Counted from the first letter of the stretch, positions 17,898 through 26,053 are shown. The stretch is 64,000 nucleotides of DNA from Rhizobiales bacterium YIM 77505 (GCA_000745135.1 JQNH01000001.1:868001-932000); one strand, 5' to 3'. Notes: a model not told the origin generated them from the letters alone. A program made the numbers and translations.

Positions 17898-18278
17898 TCA
17901 GGCGGCGGCGGCCGGAGCCTGGCCCCGCAGGCCCGCGGCGAGCTCGCGATTGATGTTGATGAGCACGCCGAGACGCTCGGGAGCCGGCGAGGCCAAGACG
18001 GACAGGGTGTGGTTGAAGACGAACAGGCCGAGATTGGCCACGTTCTGCTTGATCGCATCGGGAAGCGGGTTCGTGGCGTCGGTCGCCGCGGTGACCAGGA
18101 CCGTCCAGAGCTTGCGGTTGTAGAGCAGGGCGTCCTCGAGCTCCCGCCGGCGGCCTTCCCAATCGTCGCGAATGCTCTGCAGGCGCGTGGCCGCCTTCAT
18201 CAGCACCGAGGCCTCCAGCTCGCGGGGAGACTCGGCGGCCTTTGCGACCTTCGCGTAAGCGTTCACCCCAGGATTCAT
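17898..18278 (-). CDS. flaF: Flagellar biosynthesis regulator FlaF
   Basis: The 126-residue protein starts MNPGVNAYAKVAKAAESPRE and contains the FlaF core (LMKAATRLQSIRDDWEG, LLYNRKLWTVLV, NVANLGLFVFNHT). In Caulobacter FlaF is needed for flagellin production, acting against the translational repressor FlbT; flbT is not next to it here. The ATG at 18278 has AAGGGAGTA upstream; the frame is open further but that part overlaps a promoter-like gap. It lies 109 bases downstream of the FlbY-like gene on the same strand and could be co-transcribed or have its own promoter. Confidence 0.9.
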   Translation of the reverse strand: MNPGVNAYAKVAKAAESPRELEASVLMKAATRLQSIRDDWEGRRRELEDALLYNRKLWTVLVTAATDATNPLPDAIKQNVANLGLFVFNHTLSVLASPAPERLGVLININRELAAGLRGQAPAAAA

Positions 18279-18387
18279 GAATGAGGTACTCCCTTTCTTG
18301 GTTTGTCTGACGGATCCGGATGTCTTCAACAGATCATCAAGGTTAACGTTGAAGCTCCGGTAAACACTGGCCCTGGCGGATGCTGGC

Positions 18388-18867
18388 TCAAAGCGAGCGC
18401 GCCACCACCAGCGCCTCGGTGCGGGGCGTGCGCGGGGCCGCAACGCCGGCCGGCGCATAGGTCTGCGGCCGGGCGCGGCGGCCCATCTCCTCCGACACGC
18501 TTTTCAGCAGGGTCTCGGACACGGAGCGCGCTGTCGCGAGCACGGTGCGGTTCGCCTCGATCGTGCGTCCGAACGCTGCGTGAGCCGCTTTGAGCCGCTC
18601 GACCGCCTGGGGCGAAAACCGCGCGAGCGCGATGGCGTTCGCCTTCACGCCTTCAAGTGCCCGCAAGTAGGAGGCGGTGAGGGCGCTCTTGCGCTCCTCC
18701 TCGGCCAGCGCCTGCCGGATGCGCCCGGCGCGCAGCTCCGCCGTCTCGGCGGCGAGCAGTGCATCGAGGGCGCGCACGGTCTCGATCACCTCCTCGACCA
18801 GGCGTTCCGCCTCGGCGGGGTTGGCGATGCGTCGCTGCGAAGGCGGCGGTTCATGGGCGGCTGGCAT
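18388..18867 (-). CDS. FlgN/FlbY-like flagellar protein
   Basis: This 159-residue, mostly alpha-helical protein (EAERLVEEVIETVRALDALL, then an EEERKSALTASYLRALEGVK coiled-coil-like stretch) looks like a FlgN-type export chaperone of hook-associated proteins. Its position after flgI and the rod-binding protein matches the Caulobacter order flgI-cheL-flbY as I remember it, so it is probably the FlbY counterpart. Its start overlaps the end of flgJ by 17 bases. The basic C-terminal tail is poorly conserved. Confidence 0.7.
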   Translation of the reverse strand: MPAAHEPPPSQRRIANPAEAERLVEEVIETVRALDALLAAETAELRAGRIRQALAEEERKSALTASYLRALEGVKANAIALARFSPQAVERLKAAHAAFGRTIEANRTVLATARSVSETLLKSVSEEMGRRARPQTYAPAGVAAPRTPRTEALVVARSL

Positions 18868-19195
18868 GGGCGTTCTCCTGGAGCTTCAGCATCTCGCGAT
18901 AGACCTGGTCGGCGATGCCGACGCCGCCCGCCTTGGCGAGGCCGCCGGCGTATTCCTTGACGAGCATGGAGCGATAGACCTCGCCGCCGGTGCCGTTCTC
19001 GCCGAGCGGGCCTTCTTCGCCCGCCGACGCGAACACCCGCTCGAGCATCTGCTCGAGGAACATGGCCTCGAACTCCTGCGCCGCCTTCTTGGCCTTGGCC
19101 GCCGAGGGCTGAACGGCGTCTGCCGCCTGGCCGAGGAGGTTCTTGGCGAGGCCCACCGCCGTGGACAAGGCGAGGCCGGCAAGGGGAGCCGCCAT
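18851..19195 (-). CDS. flgJ: Rod-binding protein (FlgJ N-terminal domain / CheL type)
   Basis: The 114-residue protein contains the rod-binding core AAQEFEAMFLEQMLERVF, then GGEVYRSMLVKEYAGGLAK. It corresponds only to the N-terminal half of enterobacterial FlgJ; the muramidase domain is missing, as is normal in alphaproteobacteria, where a separate enzyme opens the peptidoglycan. The ATG at 19195 overlaps the flgI stop (TGATG), giving translational coupling. A GTG one codon earlier is also possible. Confidence 0.9.
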   Translation of the reverse strand: MAAPLAGLALSTAVGLAKNLLGQAADAVQPSAAKAKKAAQEFEAMFLEQMLERVFASAGEEGPLGENGTGGEVYRSMLVKEYAGGLAKAGGVGIADQVYREMLKLQENAHASRP

Positions 19196-20325
19196 CACAT
19201 CACCTCGATGTCGGCCTGCAGGGCGCCTGCCGCCTTGATCGCCTGGAGAATGGAAATGAGGTCGCGCGGGCCGATGCCGAGGGCGTTGAGCCCGTCGACG
19301 AGCTCGCGCAAGGTGACCCCCTCCTTCACGACCGCGAGTTTGGCCGCGTCGCCCGTGTCCACCTTCACGGCCGTGCGCGGCACGACGACGGTCTCGCCCT
19401 GCGAGAAGGGCTGGGCTTGGCTCACCTGCGGCTGTTCGGAGATGGTGACCGTGAGGTTGCCCTGGGCGACGGCGACGGTGGACACGCGCACGTCCTTGCC
19501 CATCACGATGATGCCCGAGCGCTCGTCGATGACGACGCGGGCGGTGTGGTCGGGCTCGACCCGCAGCTGCTCGATCTCCGTGAGGAGCTGGATCATGTTG
19601 CCGCGGTATTTGCCCGGGACATGGATGTGGACGGTGGCGGGATCCGTCGGCTCGGCGGTGTCGGCGCCCAGGAAGTCGTTGATCGCGGCCGCGATGCGGC
19701 GCGCGGTGGTGAGGTCCGGGTTGCGCAGGGCGAGGCGCAGCGCCTTCTGGGTGTTGAGCTTGAAGTCGACCTCGCGCTCGATGAGCGCTCCGTTGGAGAT
19801 GCGGCCCACGGTCGGCACGCCGCGCGTGATCTTCGCCGCTTCGCCCTCAGCCTGGAAGCCGGCGATGGCGACCGAGCCCTGCGCGACCGCGTAAACCTCC
19901 CCATTGGCGCCGAGCAGCGGCGTCACGAGCAGGGTTCCGCCCTGCAGCGACTTGGCATCGCCGAGCGCCGACACCGTCACGTCGAGGCGGGTGCCCTGGG
20001 TCGCGAAGGCCGGGAGATTGGCCGTCACCATCACGGCGGCGACATTCGCCGTGCGCAGCGTCGAGCCGCGGGTGTTGACCCCGAGCCGCTCCAGCATGGC
20101 CTGGAGGGACTGCTTGGTGAACGGGGTGTTGTTGAGGGTGTCGCCGGTGCCGTTGAGCCCCACCACGAGGCCGTAGCCGACGAGCTGGTTCTGCCGCACG
20201 CCCTCCACATTGGCGAGGTCCTTGATCCGGGACAGGGCGAAGGCCGGGGAGGGCAGGGCGACGCCCGCGGCGCACAGGAGCGCTGCGAGGCCGATAACCG
20301 GAAGCAAGAAGCGGGGTGCGGGCAT
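19195..20325 (-). CDS. flgI: Flagellar P-ring protein FlgI
   Basis: The 376-residue precursor has a 30-residue Sec signal (MPAPRFLLPVIGLAALLCAA... PAFA) and the FlgI hallmarks SRIKDLANVEGVRQNQLVGY and GLVVGLNGTGDTLNNTPFT. The mature protein builds the peptidoglycan-level bushing around the rod. The ATG at 20325 is chosen over the open frame upstream because it gives the signal peptide and follows GGAG. The operon flgI-flgJ-FlbY-like is divergent from fliX, and a sigma-54-like promoter lies directly upstream. Confidence 0.95.
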   Translation of the reverse strand: MPAPRFLLPVIGLAALLCAAGVALPSPAFALSRIKDLANVEGVRQNQLVGYGLVVGLNGTGDTLNNTPFTKQSLQAMLERLGVNTRGSTLRTANVAAVMVTANLPAFATQGTRLDVTVSALGDAKSLQGGTLLVTPLLGANGEVYAVAQGSVAIAGFQAEGEAAKITRGVPTVGRISNGALIEREVDFKLNTQKALRLALRNPDLTTARRIAAAINDFLGADTAEPTDPATVHIHVPGKYRGNMIQLLTEIEQLRVEPDHTARVVIDERSGIIVMGKDVRVSTVAVAQGNLTVTISEQPQVSQAQPFSQGETVVVPRTAVKVDTGDAAKLAVVKEGVTLRELVDGLNALGIGPRDLISILQAIKAAGALQADIEVM

Positions 20326-20350
20326 GGTCACTCCATCCGCACCTCGTCCT

Positions 20351-20365
20351 GCCAAAGCCGTGCCA
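20351..20365 (-). promoter_or_regulatory. Sigma-54-like promoter of flgI
   Basis: On the minus strand TGGCACGGCTTTGGC keeps the invariant GG and GC at the correct 10-base spacing, with one mismatch in the -12 box (TGGC for TTGC). It lies 26 bases upstream of the flgI start. Confidence 0.6.
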
Positions 20366-20460
20366 GCGGCAGCGCCGCCGAAAACCCGTTTCGGGTCAAA
20401 GGGTTGGCCTTATGCCCGCGGGGCGGCGGGCCGTTGGCTGGCCGGCGCTTTCTACCCTCC

Positions 20461-20476
20461 GCGGCAAGAATTGCCG
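20461..20476. promoter_or_regulatory. ftr-like palindrome between flgI and fliX
   Basis: CGGCAA-GAA-TTGCCG (20462-20476) is a perfect inverted repeat. With the flanking bases it fits, with one mismatch, the Caulobacter ftr/II-1 element as I recall it (C-CGGC--AAA--GC-G), the binding site of FlbD, the activator of sigma-54 flagellar promoters. Confidence 0.55.
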
Positions 20477-20481
20477 GGCCT

Positions 20482-20497
20482 TTTACCGCTCCTTAAC
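20482..20497 (+). promoter_or_regulatory. CtrA-like site upstream of fliX
   Basis: TTTA-CCGCTCC-TTAAC fits the CtrA pattern TTAA-N7-TTAAC with one mismatch, 24 bases before the fliX ATG. The same arrangement occurs before fliL and flgB. Confidence 0.6.
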
Positions 20498-20521
20498 CAT
20501 GCGCTCCGACAGTTCGATCCG

Positions 20522-20932
20522 ATGCGGATCGAAGCCAAGAACCTTGCCAGCCCTGCCGCCGGCGCCGTCCAGCGCCGTCCGGCGGCGGGCCGCGCCTTCA
20601 CCGTGGAAGGGGAAAAGCCTGCCGAGAAAGCGGCGGCGACCGCTCCTGCGGTGCCGCTTGCCGGCCTGGAGGCGCTCCTCGCCCTGCAGGGGCAGGACGA
20701 TCCGGGCGAGCGCCGCCGGCGCTCGGTGAAGCGCGGCCACGACCTCCTCGATGCGCTCGACCGTCTCAAGGCGGCGCTCCTCGGCGGCCGGGTCCCGGTC
20801 ACCGATCTCCAGCGCATCGCGGCTCGCCTTGCGGAGCGTCACGACGGCTCGGGCGACCCGCGCCTCGACGATCTCATCTCCCATATCGAACTGCGGGCGC
20901 GGGTCGAACTGGCCAAGCTTGGCGTCCCGTAG
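20522..20932 (+). CDS. fliX: Flagellar assembly regulator FliX
   Basis: The 136-residue protein begins MRIEAKNLASPAAGAVQRR and has a conserved C-terminal helical half (DLLDALDRLKAALLGGRVP, DPRLDDLISHIELRARVELA). In Caulobacter FliX couples early basal-body assembly to FlbD-dependent transcription of late flagellar genes. Its place divergent from flgI is the same as in Caulobacter. The preceding CtrA-like site suggests class II control. The start follows the CtrA site closely, so the leader must be very short. Confidence 0.85.
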   Translation: MRIEAKNLASPAAGAVQRRPAAGRAFTVEGEKPAEKAAATAPAVPLAGLEALLALQGQDDPGERRRRSVKRGHDLLDALDRLKAALLGGRVPVTDLQRIAARLAERHDGSGDPRLDDLISHIELRARVELAKLGVP

Positions 20933-20986
20933 CGGCCGGCGGCCGGTTGCGGGCGGCCGGCGGCGGTTGCCGATGGCCGGTTGACG
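20933..20986. repeat. GC-rich tandem-like repeat after fliX
   Basis: Repeated CGGCCGGCGG / GGTTGC units fill the start of the gap before the acyltransferase gene (for example GCGGCCGGCGGCCGGTTGCG followed by GCGGCCGGCGGCGGTTGCC). It can fold extensively and may end fliX transcription. The rest of the 130-base gap shows nothing. Confidence 0.5.
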
Positions 20987-21062
20987 CCCTCGCGGCAATC
21001 CTCAACAAGGGCCGCCGGTCTTGCTCCGCGGCCGCGCGCCTCCGTCGGCCTTTCTCCAGCCC

Positions 21063-22436
21063 ATGCTCTTCAATTCCTTCGCCTTTCTTCTCGTTTTTCT
21101 GCCGGCGGCGCTGGGATTGCACTGGCTCGTGGAGCGCTTCCGGCCGGAGTGGCGGCTGCCGGTCCTCGCTCTCCTGTCCTTCGTCTTCTACGGCTATTGG
21201 GACTGGCGCTTCGTCCCGCTCCTTGCCGCCTCGATCCTGGTGAATTGGCTTGTGGCTGAAGCCTTTAGCCGGACTCGACAGGGCGTCCTGATCGTCCTCG
21301 CGCTTGCCGCCAACCTGCTCGTCCTCGCCTTCTTCAAATACGTCAACTTCTTCGCCGGGCTCGTCAGTCCCGTCCTCGGACTCGAGGCGCCGCGCTACGA
21401 CATCGCCCTGCCGCTCGGGATCTCGTTCTTCACCTTCCACCATGTGATGTACCTGGTGGACCTGAGGGCCGGCCGCGCGCCACGCTACGATCTCGTCCGC
21501 TATGCGCTCTACATCGCCTTCTTCCCGCAGGTGCTTGCGGGGCCGCTGGTGCGCTGGAGCGAGATCATGCACCAGTTCGACGAGCGCCCCTATCGGCGCG
21601 CCGACGCGGCCGAGCGCTTCGCCCGCGGCCTCATGCTCTTGACGGTCGGGCTCGCCAAGAAGGTGTTCTTGGGCGATCCGCTTGCCGAATATGTCAATCC
21701 GGTCTTCCAGGCGGCCGCCGACGGTGAGGCCGTCACCGTCCTTCAGGCTTGGCAGGCGACCCTCGGCTTCGCCTTGCAGATCTATTTCGACTTCTCCGGC
21801 TACACGGACATGGCGCTGGGGCTCGCGCTCATGTTCGGCATCGTCCTTCCCCAGAACTTCGACGCGCCCTACCGCGCCACGTCGTTGCGCGATTTCTGGC
21901 GGCGCTGGCACATGACCCTGTCGCGCTTCCTGCGCGACTATCTTTACATTCCGCTCGGCGGCAATCGGCGCGGCCTTGGCGTCCAGCTGTGGGCGTTGTT
22001 TGCGACGATGGCCCTCGGCGGCCTGTGGCACGGGGCCGGGCTCACCTTCGTCGCCTGGGGCGTGGCCCACGGGCTCGGCCTCGGCGCCGGGGTCCTGTGG
22101 CGGCGCGCAGGCCTGACGATGCCCGCTTGGCTCGGCTGGGCGCTGACGGTGTTCTTCGTGGTGCTGTGCTGGGTGCCGTTCCGGGCGACGAGCTTCGACG
22201 CGGCGCTGCGCATCTACGAGGCCCTGTTCGGCCTGGCGCCGTGGGGGAGCGAGTTCAAGTGGCGCGCCATCGCCATTGCCGCCGCCGTGGCGCTGATCGG
22301 GCCGACCGCCTGGGAGGCGGTCCATCGGGTGCCGCCCTGGCGCTCGATCGCCGTCGGCTTTGCGACGGTGTTCGTGATCGTGCTGTTCAAGCTCGGCGAC
22401 GACGCCAATTATGAATTCATCTATTTCCAGTTCTGA
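21063..22436 (+). CDS. MBOAT-family O-acyltransferase (AlgI/DltB-like)
   Basis: The 457-residue polytopic membrane protein starts MLFNSFAFLLVFLPAALGLH, the standard start of AlgI-type MBOAT enzymes. It carries PLGISFFTFHHVMYLVD, QIYFDFSGYTDMALG, FWRRWHMTLSRFLRDYLYIP and the catalytic His region MALGGLWHGAGLTFVAWG. Such enzymes move acyl groups across the membrane to modify polysaccharides. The next gene, overlapping by 26 bases, encodes the likely periplasmic or membrane partner. The substrate is unknown. It sits between fliX and dksA and has no evident flagellar role, though modification of surface glycans is conceivable. Confidence 0.9.
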   Translation: MLFNSFAFLLVFLPAALGLHWLVERFRPEWRLPVLALLSFVFYGYWDWRFVPLLAASILVNWLVAEAFSRTRQGVLIVLALAANLLVLAFFKYVNFFAGLVSPVLGLEAPRYDIALPLGISFFTFHHVMYLVDLRAGRAPRYDLVRYALYIAFFPQVLAGPLVRWSEIMHQFDERPYRRADAAERFARGLMLLTVGLAKKVFLGDPLAEYVNPVFQAAADGEAVTVLQAWQATLGFALQIYFDFSGYTDMALGLALMFGIVLPQNFDAPYRATSLRDFWRRWHMTLSRFLRDYLYIPLGGNRRGLGVQLWALFATMALGGLWHGAGLTFVAWGVAHGLGLGAGVLWRRAGLTMPAWLGWALTVFFVVLCWVPFRATSFDAALRIYEALFGLAPWGSEFKWRAIAIAAAVALIGPTAWEAVHRVPPWRSIAVGFATVFVIVLFKLGDDANYEFIYFQF

Positions 22437-23445
22437 CGAGGGCAGCGGTCGGGGCCTCTGGCGGCGTTTCGCTCTGGCCTTTCTGACCGCCGCGGCCGTC
22501 CTCACAGCGGCGATCGTGGCGACGGCCTACGCCCTCGATCCGTATGACACCGGCCGCTCGCCGCTGTTCGAAAAGCCTGGCGTGCGGCCGCAGGGGCCGC
22601 GCACGGCGAATGCGAGCCGCGGCCGGGATCCCGCCTTCAACGCGGCGGTGATCGGCAATTCCAATCTCCAGCTCGTCTCGCCGGAGCGCCTCAACGCGGC
22701 GACGGGCTTGTCCTTCGTGCAACTCACCGTGCCAGGGACCGGGCCGAAAGAGCAGCTTGTCGTCGCCGATTGGTTCCTGCGCCATCGCAAGGACGCGAGG
22801 GCCCTGGTGATCGGCATCGACCGGCCCTGGTGCACGGCGGATCCCGCCATGCCGAATGACAGGCCGTTTCCTTTCTGGCTGTATAGCCGCAGCCCGTTCG
22901 AATACCTCCGCGGTCTCGTTCGCCTCGATACCCTCGAGGAGCTTCCGCGGCGGGTGCGGGATCTCGCCGCGAGCCATCCCAAGCGGGCGAGGGCGGACGG
23001 ATATTGGGACTACGAAGCCGAGTCCCACGCCGCAGGAGGCGCCGCACGGCCGCAAGACCGCGCCCGGCTCGAGGCGGCGCCTGCGGAGGGCTATATCGAC
23101 AACCGCAGCGGCTCCTTCCCCGCGGCCGGGCGCCTCAGCGAGTTCCTCAACGCTTGGCCCCAGGAGCTTGCGGTGGTGGCTGTATTCCCTCCGGTCTACG
23201 GAGCGCTGCTCGCCGCTCCGGGAAGCGCCGCAGCGGCGGCCGATGCGGCTTGCAAAGCGGCCTTCCAGCGGGCCGTGGCCGGCCGGAGGCGGTCGGCGGT
23301 GGTCGATTGGCGGCTCGACCGGCCGGAGAACCGCGATCCCGCGAACTTCCTCGACCAGACCCACTACCGCCACACCATCGCTCGGCTCCTCGAGCGGGAC
23401 ATCGCCGAGGCCGTGCGGCGGCTCACGGCGGATCCGGACCTTTAA
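22411..23445 (+). CDS. SGNH-hydrolase-like (AlgX/AlgJ-type) partner of the MBOAT acyltransferase
   Basis: The 344-residue protein has one N-terminal membrane anchor (about residues 20-42, FALAFLTAAAVLTAAIVA) and a periplasmic domain. Visible motifs are AVIGNSNLQLVSPERL (a G-N-S-N block like the SGNH nucleophile region) and, near the end, NFLDQTHYR (D-x-x-H, like the catalytic Asp/His). This matches the acetyl-transfer partners found next to AlgI-like proteins. The overlap with the MBOAT gene suggests coupled translation. The acceptor glycan is unknown. Confidence 0.7.
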   Translation: MNSSISSSDEGSGRGLWRRFALAFLTAAAVLTAAIVATAYALDPYDTGRSPLFEKPGVRPQGPRTANASRGRDPAFNAAVIGNSNLQLVSPERLNAATGLSFVQLTVPGTGPKEQLVVADWFLRHRKDARALVIGIDRPWCTADPAMPNDRPFPFWLYSRSPFEYLRGLVRLDTLEELPRRVRDLAASHPKRARADGYWDYEAESHAAGGAARPQDRARLEAAPAEGYIDNRSGSFPAAGRLSEFLNAWPQELAVVAVFPPVYGALLAAPGSAAAAADAACKAAFQRAVAGRRRSAVVDWRLDRPENRDPANFLDQTHYRHTIARLLERDIAEAVRRLTADPDL

Positions 23446-23534
23446 GGCACCCTTGCCACGAAAAACGGCCAAGTTTATGGCGACGATCGCCCCGCGAGGG
23501 GTCTTTCACCACAGCTTCGTGACGTTCATTCGCG

Positions 23535-23563
23535 TTGTCGCCGACGCGCTTCTCGCATATAGG
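23535..23563 (+). promoter_or_regulatory. Putative sigma-70 promoter of dksA
   Basis: TTGTCG (23535-23540) and TATAGG (23558-23563) are separated by 17 bases, about 57 bases upstream of the dksA start. Confidence 0.5.
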
Positions 23564-23619
23564 CAGCCAGGAGCGATCTGCGCAGCGAGGAAGAAAAAGA
23601 CAGCCTGGAGGGGCCACGC

Positions 23620-24042
23620 GTGGGGAAAATGGTGAAGATAGACGAGGGGTACCGCCCATCCGAGGACGAACCCTTCATGAACGAGCGACAGCGTGAGTAT
23701 TTCCGCCGCAAGCTCATCAACTGGAAGAACGAGATTCTGCGGGAAGCGCAAGAAACCCTCGTAACGCTCCAGAGCGACAGCGAGAATCACCCGGACCTGG
23801 CGGATCGTGCCTCCTCGGAAACCGACCGGGCCATTGAACTGCGCGCCCGGGACCGTCAGCGCAAGCTGATCGCCAAGATCGACGCGGCGCTCGCCCGGAT
23901 CGAGGACGGGACCTACGGCTATTGTGAGGAGACCGGCGAACCGATCTCCCTCAAGCGCCTGGAGGCCCGCCCCATCGCCACCCTCTCGCTGGAGGCCCAG
24001 GAGCGGCACGAGCAACGGGAACGCGTCTATCGGGACGATTGA
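23620..24042 (+). CDS. dksA: RNA polymerase-binding transcription factor DksA
   Basis: The 140-residue protein has the DksA coiled coil with the tip motif DLADRASSETDRAIELR (DxxDxA type), which enters the polymerase secondary channel and works with ppGpp. The C-terminal globular part (GTYGYCEETGEPISLKRLEA) keeps only the first of the four zinc cysteines: the second is Thr, and Ser and Ala replace the last two. This single-Cys form is common in alphaproteobacteria. The GTG at 23620 is preferred because GGAGGGG lies at the right distance; ATG at 23629 is the alternative. Confidence 0.93.
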   Translation: MGKMVKIDEGYRPSEDEPFMNERQREYFRRKLINWKNEILREAQETLVTLQSDSENHPDLADRASSETDRAIELRARDRQRKLIAKIDAALARIEDGTYGYCEETGEPISLKRLEARPIATLSLEAQERHEQRERVYRDD

Positions 24043-24116
24043 CGCTCCATTTCGGCCCGGGGGAACGAGGGAGACGCGATCCCTCATCCCTTAAGGCGCT
24101 ACGTAGCCATGTGATC

Positions 24117-24145
24117 TCCGGGCCGAGCGAAGCGAGGAGCCCGGA
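24117..24145. repeat. Palindromic hairpin after dksA
   Basis: TCCGGGC (24117-24123) and GCCCGGA (24139-24145) form a 7-bp stem around the loop CGAGCGAAGCGAGGA. It resembles the short intergenic palindromes that are numerous in Hyphomicrobiales genomes and lies in the gap between convergent dksA and the macrodomain gene. Confidence 0.55.
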
Positions 24146-24189
24146 TCCAGACGCGATGAGGGTGCAAGGTGCGGCGGCCGCCCCGCCGC

Positions 24190-24816
24190 TCATTCCTCAA
24201 TGTTTGTACCCCTCCATCCCGGCCCACCGCTCTGCTCCGGCCGGGATGACGCGTCCGCCTCGCGAAGAGCTTCGAGCGCTTTGGCATGCAGGCGGGCGCT
24301 TGCCGGGCTGAAGCAGCAGAAGATCACCTGCGTGATTGTCGCCTCCTCCCTGTTCGTTTGAGCGAGCGCGTCGCGGACGGTCGCAACGGCGATGCGCGCG
24401 GCGCGCTCGGCAGGGAAGCCGTAGACCCCGGTCGAGATCGCCGGAAAGGCGATGCGGCGAAGCCCGTGCCGGGCGGCGAGGTCGAGCGAGCGCCGATAGC
24501 AGCTCGCAAGAAGGTCATCCTCCCTCTCTCCTCCGCCCCGCCAGACCGGTCCGACCGTGTGGATGACGCACCGCGCCGGCAGCGCATAGGCCGCCGTGAT
24601 CTTGGCATCCCCGGTGTCGCAGCCGCCGAGCCTGCGGCATTCCTCCAGGAGCGCAGGCCCAGCCGCGCGATGGATCGCCCCGTCGACACCACCGCCGCCA
24701 AGGAGGGTTGGGTTGGCGGCGTTGACAATGGCGTCCACCGAAAGCGTCGTGATGTCGGCGACGATCACCGACACCTCGGCGCCGAAGAGCACGCGAGAGG
24801 CTTCAGGTGGTGGCAT
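24190..24816 (-). CDS. Macrodomain protein (ADP-ribose / O-acetyl-ADP-ribose processing)
   Basis: The 208-residue protein has a single macrodomain: [20 protein letters not shown] (D21, N32, N35), the glycine-rich [14 protein letters not shown] loop, [10 protein letters not shown] and [12 protein letters not shown]. These residues bind ADP-ribose, and the pattern is that of the MacroD/YmdB group, which removes ADP-ribose or deacetylates O-acetyl-ADP-ribose. The ATG at 24816 begins right at the family's usual start. The last 20 or so residues (about [18 protein letters not shown]) are encoded by a palindrome-containing stretch and look like an added tail. It is a single-gene unit. Confidence 0.9.
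   Translation of the reverse strand: MPPPEASRVLFGAEVSVIVADITTLSVDAIVNAANPTLLGGGGVDGAIHRAAGPALLEECRRLGGCDTGDAKITAAYALPARCVIHTVGPVWRGGGEREDDLLASCYRRSLDLAARHGLRRIAFPAISTGVYGFPAERAARIAVATVRDALAQTNREEATITQVIFCCFSPASARLHAKALEALREADASSRPEQSGGPGWRGTNIEE
24215..24248. repeat. REP-like palindrome inside the 3' end of the macrodomain gene
   Basis: CATCCCGGCC (24215-24224) and GGCCGGGATG (24239-24248) form a perfect 10-bp stem with a 14-base loop. It overlaps the codons of the C-terminal tail. Confidence 0.6.
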
Positions 24817-24886
24817 GCGCAGTAGCCTATCGCGAAAATGTCGCCGATGGCACCTGCGGGCGACCGGAAAAGGAGCGAGAAGTTGC

Positions 24887-25108
24887 GGGGTTCGCGCCTG
24901 ACCACTGCCGCTTTCCCGGAAGCCTGCAACGGAGCAAAGCGGAGTGGAAGGCTGTCCGGGGCGGAAGCGTAACAAGCTGCCGCGCAGCGGCTCCTCTTCC
25001 ATGGCGCTCCTCATAAGGCGCTGCTTCGCAGCAGAGTCCTTGCGCTTCCGTCCCGCACTGTATTCAGCGCTTTCAGCGCTCCACGCATTCGAGAAAGGGG
25101 GGGAGGCA
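24887..25108. repeat. Interspersed palindromic repeat, copy D (most complete)
   Basis: This copy is within the 462-base gap between the macrodomain and flgH genes. The inverted arm (CTTTCCCGGAAGCCTGCAAC, GCGGAGTGGAAGGCTGTCCG, CTGCCGCGCAGCGGCTCC), the centre (CTTCCATGGCGCTCCTCATA) and the forward arm (GCGCTGCTTCGCAGCAGAG, CTTGCGCTTCCGTCCCGCAC) are all present, making one imperfect palindrome of about 200 bases. Confidence 0.8.
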
Positions 25109-25195
25109 AGGGCGGCGGCGAGCCGCGACGGCGGGCGCAACCAGGGAACCCTTATCAAGATGGGGCAGCTTACGAGCGCGCCATCATGAACGAGA

Positions 25196-25223
25196 GCGGC
25201 CCCGGCGGGGGCGCCGGGGCCGC
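25196..25223 (-). terminator. GC hairpin downstream of flgH
   Basis: GCGGCCCCGGCG (25196-25207) and its exact complement (25212-25223) form a 12-bp stem with a GGGG loop, 56 bases past the flgH stop. There is no U-run. It probably ends or protects the flgFGAH transcript. Confidence 0.6.
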
Positions 25224-25278
25224 GATGGGCGGTCGGCATCAAGGGGGAGCGTGCCGGCCTCCCGGGGAGCTCGGTGGG

Positions 25279-26040
25279 TCAGAAGGGAAGCAGGATGTCC
25301 ATGACCTGCTGGCCGTAGCGGGGCTGCTGGACGTCGGTGATCTGGCCGCGGCCGCCATAGGCGATGCGGGCCTGCGCGATCTTGCTCGATTCGACCGTGT
25401 TGCCGGCCTCGATGTCCTCAGGCCGGACAATGCCGGCCACAATCAGTTCCCGCACCTCGAAATTGACGCGAACCTCCTGCTTGCCCTCCACGACAAGGTT
25501 GCCGTTCGGCAGCACTTGGGTGACGACGGCCGCCACATCCGTGACAAGCTGCTCCGAGCGGCGGATCGAGCCCGCACCCTCGCTCTTCGCATCCGAGTCG
25601 AGATTGAGGAGCGCCTCGGCCTTGGTGCCGTTGGGCAAGACCTTGGTGATCTCGTTCTCGAAGCCGAAAAAGTTCTCGGATCCGAAGCTCTCGCCGTTCT
25701 TCCGCGAGCGCTTGGTGCTGTTGTCGAAGGCTGCCCGGTCGGTGATCCTGACCCGAACGGTCACGATGTCGCCCACCATCGAAGCGCGCTGGTCCTTGAA
25801 GAAGGCGCGCGAGCCCTGCCGCCAGAGGGAGTTCGGCGCGAAGGAGACCGGCTGCGGATCGGGCATGGGCAGCCGCACCGGCTTGTACCCCGGCTGGGCG
25901 GTTGGGTCCTCGATCGCGGACAGGGCGGGCGGCTTGCCGACATTGGCGAGCCGGTCGGCGGCGCCGCAGGCGCCAAGCCCAAGGGCCAGGGCAGCGAGGC
26001 CGGAGAAGGTGCCGAAGCGGCGGACGAGGTTGCGGAACAT
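25279..26040 (-). CDS. flgH: Flagellar L-ring lipoprotein FlgH
   Basis: The 253-residue precursor has a lipoprotein signal with lipobox LGAC-G (ALALGLGACGAADRLAN). The FlgH core follows: SLWRQGSRAFFKDQRA, VGDIVTVRVRITDRA and the C-terminal ILPF-type ending (MDILLPF). It forms the outer-membrane ring of the basal body. The ATG at 26040 is chosen because it gives the signal sequence; the longer frame upstream overlaps flgA and is Arg/Pro-rich. It is last in flgF-flgG-flgA-flgH, 13 bases after flgA. Confidence 0.94.
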   Translation of the reverse strand: MFRNLVRRFGTFSGLAALALGLGACGAADRLANVGKPPALSAIEDPTAQPGYKPVRLPMPDPQPVSFAPNSLWRQGSRAFFKDQRASMVGDIVTVRVRITDRAAFDNSTKRSRKNGESFGSENFFGFENEITKVLPNGTKAEALLNLDSDAKSEGAGSIRRSEQLVTDVAAVVTQVLPNGNLVVEGKQEVRVNFEVRELIVAGIVRPEDIEAGNTVESSKIAQARIAYGGRGQITDVQQPRYGQQVMDILLPF

Positions 26041-26053
26041 GGGCAGGAACCTT

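Noticed and set aside
18279-18387. CtrA-like site before flaF (TTTA-CCGGAGC-TTCAA and a GTTAAC nearby)
   Set aside because: Two or more mismatches and inconsistent spacing; kept out of the feature list.
20933-20986. CRISPR or VNTR array in the CGGCCGGCGG-rich stretch
   Set aside because: Units are irregular, very short and have no spacers.
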